A stretch of 64,000 nucleotides of DNA from positions 6,839,980 to 6,903,979 of the forward strand of contig NC_059299.1 in the NCBI RefSeq assembly GCF_017591435.1. Direction: 5' to 3'. Within the stretch, counting starts at the first letter, position 1; the number at the start of each line of letters is the position of its first letter. Position numbers and translations under genes: made by a program. Source of the DNA: Portunus trituberculatus. Taxonomy: Eukaryota; Arthropoda; Malacostraca; Decapoda; Portunidae. Under the pieces are notes generated by a model that searched no databases, had not been told where the DNA came from, and was given only the letters and a program-made list of their open reading frames with translations. Shown in pieces: positions 12,334-20,086 of this stretch.

Positions 12334-12336
<3 letters not shown>
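12045..12336 (+). mobile_element. SINE family A, tRNA-Val-like head, copy 1
   Basis: A 292-bp body. The head (12045-12115) folds as a tRNA: acceptor GCCCGGT with GCCGGGT, A box TAGCTCAGTGG, anticodon loop TTCACAA (anticodon CAC, Val), T arm around GGTTCGATTCC (B box). It is followed by a 220-bp tRNA-unrelated body that recurs at 27831-28122 in the opposite orientation at roughly 95% identity by eye, which is why I call a SINE and not a tRNA gene. The tail runs into (CA)n, and another (CA)n array lies directly before the head. Pol III internal promoters appear intact; the element would depend on a LINE for movement. Confidence 0.9.

Positions 12337-12377
<41 letters not shown>
12336..12377. 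repeat. (AC)n tail of SINE family A copy 1
   Basis: AC array of 42 bp continuing from the SINE body end ...CAGTGAAA. Confidence 0.95.
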
Positions 12378-12378
<1 letters not shown>

Positions 12379-12690
12379 AAGACACGGAAGAGAAAAACGG
12401 AAAAAAAAGAAAAAGAAAAATCCTGAAGGAAAACTAATCTAGCTTATGAATTTATCCCTAACCGCCGGGGAATCATTTCACGAGGAGCTGGGGGAGGGAG
12501 GGGATGAAATAAGGAAGCATAAAGAAAAGGCAACAGAAATAGCATTCCTTCACAAAAATACCTGGAAGAGCGTCTGGAGCTAATGATTCTTATGCATATT
12601 CCTTGTAATCTTTTAATCCTTGACCCTTTTTTAATTCTTTTTCCCTTAACACGCGGTGAAGAAAACGCATTACCTCTTATCATATATTCG

Positions 12691-13190
12691 TGGCTTGCCT
12701 TAAATTTCATACCTGGGAATATATCGATCCAAAATTCCCAGGATAGACAAGGTAAAGATGAATTATTATGCTACTTGAAGGTTTAAATTGCAGAATAGAC
12801 TAGTTATATTTCATCGAAGAGGAAAAAGTATTATCTCCTTTATCTGCGGCTTACCTTATTATACCTATGGATAGCGAGCTAGCATTACAGGGATACGCGA
12901 GGTAGAAAGAGACGTGGGGTATGATACTTGAAGGGTTAAATTGCAATAATAAACTCCTTTCATCATGGGGTGCTGAATGTAAAGCCGAGATCGATACCAA
13001 AAGTACAGCCAAATCTGTTGCTTACCTTACTATACCTATGGATAGCGAGCAAACATTACTGGGATACGAGAGGTAGAAAGGGAAGTGGGGCATGATAACT
13101 GAAAGGTTTTAATAAATTGCAATGATAAATGTCTTTCATAATGTGATGTTCGATACCAAAAGTACAGCCAAATACGTACTGATTTAATAC
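12691..13190. repeat. Three-unit degenerate tandem array, about 160-171 bp per unit
   Basis: Unit starts near 12691 (TGGCTTGCCTTAAATTTCAT), 12847 (CGGCTTACCTTATTATACC) and 13018 (TTGCTTACCTTACTATACC). The last two share CTATGGATAGCGAGC and GATACCAAAAGTACAGCC. The first is the most decayed. Each unit carries an ACTTGAAGGNTTAAATTGCA-type block. Non-coding. Confidence 0.85.
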
Positions 13191-13550
13191 TTTCGTTTCG
13201 ATATACAACTCTAAATACTAGACGAGCTTTACAAAACACTTCTAAGACCTACAAGAAAGGAAAGTGATTGAAAAGTAGAGTTTCCAATTTCTAACCGGCA
13301 GAATGTTCAGAGAAGGTTGTATAATAAAAATGAACTGTTTAGGAATGGTCTGCGATTAAGAATATGTATGACAAATAGCGGCGGGAGGGTTTCTAAATGT
13401 ATGAGTAGCAAAGTTCTGAAGATTTATGCATAAAACTTGTACTGAAAATGCTTGTGTTTTAAGTTAAAGTTGTTATCTCTTACTACTAATTATATTTTGC
13501 AAAAACTATTCTTTCTGTGGGATCTTGCAATATTTTCACCAATCAACTCT
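13191..13550. other. Unassigned unique AT-rich sequence
   Basis: No gene or shared repeat seen. Confidence 0.4.
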
Positions 13551-13735
13551 TCAAATACTGAGACGCGTTTTTGCCATGAGTTTGGGTATGATTATACGAT
13601 TTTGTTTACATTAGGAAGGGTCTATGGAGGTCAGAAGATTAATTAGGTACCCCACAGAAATTTCCGAAGCTGTATAAAATCGTCAAATAGTAAGCAGAAT
13701 GAATATGAAAACGCGTCATGGTACTGAAGGGTTAA
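13551..13735 (-). mobile_element. TTAA-flanked MITE, copy 2
   Basis: About 185 bp. It opens with TACTGAGACGCGTTTTTGCC and ends AACGCGTCATGGTACTGAAG + GGTTAA, so its inverted ends are recognisable. The central GGTCTATGGAGGTCAGAAGA block is present, and there is a small internal deletion relative to copy 3. Confidence 0.8.
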
Positions 13736-14020
13736 TAATTAAACATAACCAACAGAAGAAAACAGATATACTAAATGTACACGGAAGAATCGAATCTAAC
13801 TCAATGAACAAGTCTAATGGAACGCTTTCACCTTCCCTTCGTCTTGTATATAAGTGAAAAGCCGTGTGAAAGAATAAGATATGAACAAAATTTCAGGGAA
13901 TTCCATGGTGATAATTTTTTTAGCAAGACAAGGGGACGAGTTAGAGAAAAAGAAGCGATGAAAACTTGTCAAACTAAAAACAGAAGAATGTAAAAATCCA
14001 CTTCACTTCACACAGAAAGA
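13736..14020. other. Unassigned AT-rich sequence
   Basis: Nothing recognised. Confidence 0.4.
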
Positions 14021-14027
14021 GAGCGAG

Positions 14028-14030
<3 letters not shown>

Positions 14031-14101
<71 letters not shown>
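14031..14101. repeat. (GA)35 microsatellite
   Basis: Perfect GA array, preceded by GAGCGA units. Confidence 0.97.
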
Positions 14102-14102
<1 letters not shown>

Positions 14103-14307
14103 AAAGAGAACTAGAAAGAAGACAATTAAAAGTCAAGAATAAAAAGAGAAAACTAAAAAAAACAACAAACAAGAAGACATAAAAAAGAAAATATGTGACT
14201 CAAAAATAGACAACTGGAAAGAAAGACCTAAAAAAGTAGGTGTGAAAAGCCAGACACCTTTCACACACGTGGACAGAAACACAATGAATCATAACACCTT
14301 CACAGTC

Positions 14308-14427
14308 TGAAGGAGGAGGAGGAGGAGGAGGAGGAGGAGAACGGGGAGCTGTAGTAAGCGGAAGAAGAGAAGAGAGGAGGTCGAGGAGGAGAACGAATAA
14401 GGGAAGGAACAAAAGAAGGAGGTGGTG

Positions 14428-14467
<40 letters not shown>

Positions 14468-14725
14468 AGTGAGGAGGAGGAGGAGGAGGAGGAGGAGGAG
14501 GAGGAGGAGGAGGACGAGACGAGGAGGAGGAGGAGGAGGAGGACCCGAAAGAAGCGGAAGAAGAGTAGATGAAGGAGCAGGAGGAAAAGGAAGAGAAGAC
14601 ATGAGGGCGGATGATGAAGATAACGAATTGGAGGACGAGGAGGAGGAGGAGGAGGAGGAGGAGGAGGAGGAGGAGGAGGAGGAGGAAGACGAGGCTGAGA
14701 AGAAGGAGGAACAGGAAGAGGAGTA
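14308..14725. repeat. Compound GAG/GGA and AGT triplet region
   Basis: GAG blocks at 14308-14340, 14470-14545 and 14635-14690, with an AGT block at 14428-14460. Frames read poly-E, poly-R, poly-S or poly-L. Confidence 0.92.
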
Positions 14726-14894
14726 GCTTAGACACCCAAGGAGGAACAAAACGTGAACGAGCAAGGAACGTGACGCACAAAAGCTCCTGTGTCTTGGTAC
14801 CTGCACAAGACGCTAGGCCATTGTTCACTTGTCCATCTTACCTGCCTGTCTTGCCCATCCCCCCTCCCCGGCCCCACTCCTCTAACTCCCCCAA

Positions 14895-15540
14895 GGAAAC
14901 TTCACTTCTGCCTCTCATTTACAGCGAAACAATTTAAGGATGATTCAGTTTGTTTAGGTTAGGTCAGGAAACTTCACCTCTGCCTTTCATTTACAGCGAT
15001 ACAATTTAAGAATGGTTCAGTTTGGTTAGGTTATGTTAAGGAACCTCACTTCTGACTCTCATTTACAGCGAAACAATTTAAGGGTGATTCAATTTGGTTA
15101 GGTTATGTTAGGAAACTTCACATCCTCCTTTCATTTACAGCGAGACAATTTAAGAATGATTGTTTGGTTAGGTTAGGTTAGGAAACTTCACTTATGCCTC
15201 TAATTTACAGCAAAACAATTTAACCCCTTTAGTACCGTGACGCGTTTTCATATTCATTCTGCTTACTATTTGGTGACTATTCAGCTTCAGAAACTTATGT
15301 TGGTGATTAAAATTGTAAAAACACTGATCACTAATCTTCTGACCTCCATAAACTCTTCCTAATGTCAGTAAAACTGTCTAATCGTACTCAACATTCATGA
15401 AATAAATGCTTTCCAGGACTGAAGGAGTTAAGAATGATTTAATTAGGTTACACTACGTTATTTCCTTCTCTCATTCATATTGCAGTGACTTAAAAGTGGT
15501 TTTCTGGTTTGTTAGCTTTTTTTTTTTTTATGTAAGAGGG
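14895..15540. repeat. Tandem array, 70-73 bp unit, interrupted by MITE copy 3
   Basis: Units start GGAAACTTCACTTCTGCCTC at 14895, 14967, 15040, 15111 and 15181. Each contains TTTACAGCGAAACAATTTAA and ends in GGTTAGGTTA-type sequence. The fifth is split by the MITE (15220-15431) and resumes AAGAATGATTTAATTAGGTT. A sixth, weaker unit follows near 15455. Confidence 0.92.
15220..15431 (+). mobile_element. TTAA-flanked MITE, copy 3 (inside a tandem-repeat unit)
   Basis: Starts TTAACCCCTTTAGTACCGTG and ends GGACTGAAGGAGTTAA, with TTAA at both boundaries (15220-15223, 15428-15431). It interrupts the fifth unit of the 14895-15540 tandem array: the sequence before it (ACAATT) and after it (AAGAATGATT) is continuous in the neighbouring units as ACAATTTAAGAATG. 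This shows TTAA target duplication directly. No coding capacity. Confidence 0.9.
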
Positions 15541-15686
15541 AAAAGCTGGCCAAGAACAACAAAACTAAAAAAAAAAAAAACGTTTAGTTAGGTTAGATTC
15601 ATCTCTCATTTACGGCACATTGATTTGATATTTTTTGCTTGTTAGTGAATTGAATCTAAAAAGGTCTCCAAATATTTATCTTTCCT

Positions 15687-15890
15687 TATCTTTAGATGGA
15701 ACCATGCGTGCTTTGGGGTCCGAGGATCTCCAAGCGCACGGGTTCGAATCCTGTCCACGGTCCGAGTGTAGGTTGGGCTTCCTCACTCGGGGCAATGGTT
15801 TCCTAGCGGTTGGGCTTTGAGATAGGAGGTGCCACGAAAACTATCCCCTTTAGGCCATAAATTCCCGTGAAAAGCCCACGTAGTATAAAT
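15687..15890 (+). mobile_element. SINE family B, tRNA-related head, copy 1 (5' truncated)
   Basis: About 204 bp, matching the reverse complement of 40694-40904. It begins at TGGAACCATGCGTGC, so the A box is lost. It keeps the B box GGTTCGAATCC (about 15740-15751), the body with CGAGTGTAGGTTGGGC, and the shared 3' end GAAAAGCCCACGTAGTATAAAT. The head resembles a tRNA with a GGG/TGG-type anticodon region, but I cannot name the parent tRNA with confidence. Confidence 0.82.
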
Positions 15891-15899
15891 AACAAGAGT

Positions 15900-16447
<548 letters not shown>

Positions 16448-16597
16448 ACGGGTTCCAGTTGGTGAAGGGAATAAAGAAGAAAGGTTGCTGCGTCACCACA
16501 CTGTCAACATTAATTATTACAATGTAGAAAAGAAGGATACTGATCGTGCCTAGGGAAGTTGTATTTTATGAACGGCGTGACATAGAAGTTTTATTGA

Positions 16598-16600
<3 letters not shown>

Positions 16601-16635
<35 letters not shown>
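16601..16635. repeat. (TC)17 microsatellite
   Basis: Perfect TC array. Confidence 0.96.
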
Positions 16636-16638
<3 letters not shown>

Positions 16639-16793
16639 CCACTCTCATATATAACTCAATTACTATAAAAAAAGGGGGAATTTCAGCTTCTCTTTTTCCC
16701 TCTCTGATTTTTATTTGCTTTTTTTATGAAATGTAAGCGTTATATATTTAAGTTATTTTTGTCTGACTGCCTATCTCTTTTTTCTTTGTCTAT

Positions 16794-16797
16794 CTGG
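16794..16797. other. Target-site duplication, left (CTGG)
   Basis: CTGG lies directly before the TGTTACG end of the left LTR and matches 22791-22794. A 4-bp duplication is usual for Ty3/gypsy integrases. Confidence 0.85.
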
Positions 16798-17080
16798 TGT
16801 TACGTTCACCGGTTAAACTGGTAAGATTGGCATCGGAGAGCCGGTGAACAATAACAATAAAAAAAAACACTGCAGGTTCAACTGGTGAGGAAATGCAAAA
16901 GGGGGTCACTTTAAAAAGCTATTTTAATAACCCATAATGAAATTGACACATATATAACAAGAAACATGAAACACAGATATATAACATGAAACACAGGAAA
17001 ATGACATACACATATACATATAACACAGTAATAAATACAACAATAAAGAACCCAACTTAATACCTAACAATAATCCTAAT

Positions 17081-17090
17081 CCTATATAGA
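17081..17090 (-). promoter_or_regulatory. TATA-like box in the left LTR
   Basis: The minus strand reads TCTATATAGG, a plausible core promoter for LTR-driven transcription. It is also present in the right LTR. Confidence 0.4.
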
Positions 17091-17318
17091 GGCAATGTGG
17101 AAAACACGGACGAGGGAAGTGATACTTATGCGGTGTCGCAGTGGTGAAATGCTGGGTGATGGTTGATCCCACGGCAGAACCAAGAGGCGTTGTGTTCACT
17201 GGTTGAGGCTTGGATCTCAACTGCCAATCCAGAAAACCAAGAGCTGGCTCAACACTTTCGGTTGAGTCGAAAGGGCCGCGTGAATCCAACTTCGGGACAG
17301 TAGCCGGGCTTCATGAAA

Positions 17319-17379
17319 CGGTGACGTGGAAGGTTCACGAGACGGTGGCGTGGAAGGTTCACGAGACGGTGACGTGGAA
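17319..17379 (-). repeat. 24-bp unit repeated 2.5-3 times inside the left LTR
   Basis: The plus strand has GGTGACGTGGAAGGTTCACG, then the same with GGTGGCGTGG, then a third partial GGTGACGTGG, at 24-bp spacing. GTGACGT resembles a CRE/bZIP half-site, so these could be enhancer repeats. The equivalent block in the right LTR is at about 22652-22712. Confidence 0.75.
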
Positions 17380-17458
17380 GGGAGGCGGAGAGGTGGCGAA
17401 CGAGGTAACAAGCGGAGGAGGTGATGGTAGTAATGCATGTTACGGGCGGGCCGTAACA

Positions 17459-17470
17459 TTTCCTCCCCCC
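17459..17470 (-). other. Polypurine tract
   Basis: On the minus strand GGGGGGAGGAAA abuts the start of the 3' LTR (TGTTACGG...), the expected place for plus-strand priming in reverse transcription. It follows the pol stop codon at 17490-17492 by about 20 bases. Confidence 0.88.
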
Positions 17471-17489
17471 TAAGACCTCCGTAATGGGC

Positions 17490-17557
17490 TCATGAAGGAG
17501 GTGAGACGGGAGATCTTGATAAGGCGTCGGCGATGATGTTGTCCACCCCACCACCAG
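17490..17557 (-). pseudogene. pol: C-terminal end of RNase H / pol
   Basis: After the innexin segment the same frame reads GVDNIIADALSRSPVSPPS and stops at 17490-17492. (N)xxADALSR is the hallmark that ends the RNase H domain in Ty3/gypsy pol. Only this tail survives; the catalytic RNase H residues are absent. The PPT and LTR follow immediately. Confidence 0.88.
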
Positions 17558-17918
17558 ACACAGCACCTCGCAAAGGAAGAACCTGCAGAAGCTTGAAGCG
17601 CACATCGGAGGAGACGATGACGAGGAGGCGATACACGAGCCAGACAGCGGTGATGGTGGTGAGAGAGACCAGCCAGAACCAGATGAAAATGTAGATCTTC
17701 TCGTTGATGATGTTAACCGCCAGCACACACATGGTGTCGTGGGTCTCGATGGTTCCCGAAGGGCCGAACTTCCTGAAGGTGCACTTGGTGACTCTGGGGA
17801 AGATGCGTGTCATGGGATCGATGCGCTTCTCGGGGTCCATGTCAGGGAAGTTGATGACCTCCGTGCCGTAGGTGAGGAAGGTGCCGCCCAGGAACAGGTC
17901 GGTGAAGTAGATGTTGCC
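17558..17918 (-). pseudogene. Captured innexin fragment inside the retrotransposon pol
   Basis: About 120 codons, uninterrupted and in frame with RT upstream and the RNase H tail downstream, match the innexin (invertebrate gap-junction) family and not any pol domain. In order: IYFTDLFLGGTFLTYGTEV; DMDPEKRIDPM and FPRVTKCTF at the second extracellular loop; the two loop cysteines 17 residues apart (codons 66 and 84 from 17978), with KFGPSGTI between them; NIINEKIYIFIWFW leading into the fourth membrane helix (about codons 95-121); then YRLLVI and RFKLL at the start of the cytoplasmic tail. This is about one third of a 360-400-residue innexin and lacks membrane helices 1-3. It is more GC-rich than the flanking pol sequence. 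It contains no intron, consistent with capture from mRNA or within one exon. It is not a working channel gene. Innexin identity is strong; the source paralogue is unknown. Confidence 0.93.
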
Positions 17919-18168
17919 CTCCAAGTCCTGAGTTATGTAATTTATAGCCCTCTGGAAGGTGGCGGGAGCATTAGACACGCAAAGGGCATCACTTGGTATT
18001 GGTATAGTCCGAAGGGAGTGATGAAGGCGGATATTATTTGGGCCTCGTCCGAGAGGGGAATCTGGTAGTAACCTTTAAGCAAGTCTATAGTGGTTACAAA
18101 TTTGGCTACTCCTATACTATCTATAAGGTCCTCTATCAAGGGCAATGGGTAGGAGTCTGGCAATAACT
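17916..18168 (-). pseudogene. pol: Reverse transcriptase remnant (central motifs only)
   Basis: The minus strand encodes DSYPLPLIEDLIDS, then AKFVTTIDLLKGYYQIPL (the RT box with the first catalytic aspartate, TIDL), then FVTPFG-like sequence reading FITPFGLYQYQVMPF, and after a 1-nt loss near 17985, SNAPATFQRAINYITQDLEG. Just after this point, where a YxDD box is required, the sequence becomes innexin. The N-terminal fingers, the YxDD palm residues, the thumb and the connection are all missing, so this cannot be a functional polymerase. Only about 80 of the usual 230 or more RT residues remain. Confidence 0.92.
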
Positions 18169-18300
18169 TTTAAGATCAGACTGTTGTGAAGGTGTTAAGG
18201 AAAGAAACACCTCATCAAGGTTGGACATGATTTGGCTGTTTGAGGGGCGTCCTTTAGGTGACGAGAAGAGGAATTCGATGTCGGACTCTTCCTCGGGGGC
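18165..18300 (-). other. Integrase-RT linker, with a deletion at the RT boundary
   Basis: The minus strand encodes an acidic linker (EESDIEFLFSSPKGRPSN, then a leucine-rich segment ending SDLKSYC) typical of the stretch just before RT. It jumps directly at about 18165 to the RT motif DSYPLPLIEDL. The usual first about 100 residues of RT (fingers, including the segment around SPWSSP and the FCxDFRKxN box) are absent, which indicates an internal deletion. Confidence 0.7.
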
Positions 18301-19735
18301 ACAGGACCAGACTCCTTCCTATCAGACATACAGGTACAGCGCGAGACAAGTCGTCCTCTGGTTCTCTGGAGTGGTAAGGTTTCATTAGATTAATATGAAC
18401 AAGTTGGGAATCCTTACGACGGTCAGGAGTGTGGACCACATAATTTAATGGACTTAGTTTTTGAGCCACAACATAAGGTCCCATGAACTTACTGTGAAGA
18501 GCATTGCCTGGAGTGGGGAGAAAAGTAAAACCTTGTCTCCTGGTTTGAAACTTCTCATGACAGATTTGGGAAGAGAATTCTGTTGCATTTTAGTTTGAGA
18601 TTTGAGGAAGTTTGATTTAGCAAAAGATCTGACTTCACTGATTTTATTCTTAAGGTTACTGATGTAGTCAGACACACTGGGGCTTGAAGGAGTATTTTGA
18701 GTAAACCATTGATCCTTTAATATTTTGAGAGGCCCCCTGATCTGTCTACCATAGAGTAATTCAAAAGGGAGTAACCTAAAGAATCTTGAGGAGATTCTCT
18801 TAAAGCGAAGAGAAGGAAAGAAATACTTTCATCCCAGTCTCCTTGATGCTCCAAGCAATACTTCTTCATCATGGATTTTAATGTTTGGTGAAACCGCTCC
18901 AGACAGCCTTGGGATTGGGGTGGTAAGCCGAGGAGGTAACATGGTCGATGTTTAGCTCATTCACTATCTGTTGGAAAAAATGGCTAGTGAAATTGCTACC
19001 CTTGTCAGACTGAATTTGTTTTGGAATTCCTACCGAGGTGAAAAAATGTATTAGATGTTTTACAATGGTCTTTGATGTGATGTTCTTAAGAGGGAATGCT
19101 TCAGGGTACCTGGTAGTGGGATCCATGAGGGTTAACAAATACTGATTCCCTCGTTTGGTTTTGGGTAAGGGCCCTACGCAGTCTAGTATGATCTTTTCGA
19201 AGGGCTCCGTCTGAACTGGAATAGGCGTCAGAGGAGCTGGCACAAGGCGTTCGTTAGGCTTACCCACAACTTGACATATGTGACATGTTTTTACATAGTG
19301 TGACACATCCTTTTTCATTCCTGGCCAAAAAAATGTTGAAGAGCCTTCTTGTAGGTTTTTTGGATGCCTAGATGACCTGACAATCCATCATGAGCTAGTT
19401 CTATAATGGCTGGTCTTACAGACAAGGGATGACAACTTGATGTGTTTCTGACCAGGTGTCTAGTTGTTTCAGTTCAGGAGGTCTGTAGGCACGCATCAGG
19501 ACTCCTTCCTGATAATAAAAACAAGGCAATTTAGACATATCCTTTGTCTCACTGGCCACATGTCTGATCTTAGCCAAAGTGAGATCCTGTTCCTGAGCAT
19601 TAATCAAATTCTCCTTTGAAATGATGTTATTATACAAGTTGTCAGTAGAGGCAATCATTGGTGGAGGAGGTGATGAAAGGGCAGGGGACTTGGACTGAGA
19701 CCTGGTGACTGCACACACTGGGAAGAAGTGAGGGA
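18254..19735 (-). pseudogene. pol: Integrase (HHCC, D-D-35-E core, GPY/F module), frameshifted
   Basis: The region opens with CAVTRSQSK (about 19690-19718), a spacer motif seen in this group before integrase. The zinc-binding HHCC domain has histidines at 19390-19392 and 19372-19374 and cysteines in TCHICQ (about 19274-19285). In the catalytic core, D in LDCVGPL is at about 19183 and D in SDKGSNF at about 19006; the E, in LERFHQ, is at 18897-18899 in the next frame because one base is missing near 18905. Spacing is D-x58-D-x35-E, as expected. The C-terminal part has FKPGDKVLLF (about 18520-18550) and a GPYVVAQKL GPY/F module (18460-18484), then DRRKDSQLVHINLMKPY. All catalytic residues exist, but five or more 1-nt shifts break the frame. 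It lies upstream of RT, not downstream as in ordinary gypsy elements. Confidence 0.9.
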
Positions 19736-19739
19736 TGTT

Positions 19740-20086
19740 TCGTCCAGGGTCTTAGTGGGACTTTCTGTTAAGGGAGAATCAAGAACAATTAAGTTTGGAA
19801 CAGCCAAGTTACCCGCAAGATCATTACCCAGTACAAGATGTACCCCGGTACTGGCAGTTCACCAGGTTTAATGGCTACCTCAACCTCTCCTGAAATGAAC
19901 GGGCACTGTAAGCTAATATTAGCCAAGGATAGGAGAGCTGTGATTCGAGACCTGTAAGGATCACCTTCTCCCAGTGAAAGCCTGTTTGATGTTAGGGATG
20001 ACATCTTCCCTTAAGATGGATTGGGCAGCACCTGTATCACGCAGAACCTTGATATTTATTGCCTTGTCTTTACCATCAGTCAGGAC
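19740..20086 (-). pseudogene. pol: Retroviral-type aspartic protease domain of pol, frameshifted
   Basis: Directly downstream of gag, one base out of frame, the minus strand encodes a segment with LRDTGAAQSIL near 20010-20040. DTGA is the catalytic aspartate motif of retropepsins. After a shift near 19975 comes the flap/strand region (ISGEVEVAIKPGELPVPG, 19850-19920). After another shift near 19850 comes LVLGNDLAG, the conserved C-terminal protease motif. The role would be cleavage of the Gag and Gag-Pol precursors. Three shifts mean no intact enzyme is encoded as assembled. Confidence 0.8.

Larger units (their letters stand above)
16798..17458 (-). repeat. 3' LTR of the retrotransposon (left copy)
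   Basis: It starts TGTTACG and ends CGTAACA in plus orientation, so the ends are a 7-bp inverted repeat that includes the canonical TG..CA. Against the right LTR it differs by a 1-nt length change in an A-run near 16860, one T/C substitution near 16922 and a 1-nt change in a G-run near 17273. The two indels cancel, so both copies are 661 bp. On the minus strand it holds a TATA-like box (17081-17090), three near-identical 24-bp units (17319-17379) and ATTAAA near 16925 as a possible poly(A) signal. Confidence 0.95.

Noticed and set aside
17490..17978. A host innexin gene into which the retrotransposon had inserted
   Set aside because: The innexin segment lies inside the element, between RT and RNase H motifs, with matched LTRs and target duplications outside. 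No innexin sequence flanks the LTRs.
17739..18068. Plus-strand frame opposite RT/innexin
   Set aside because: Shadow of the minus-strand coding sequence.
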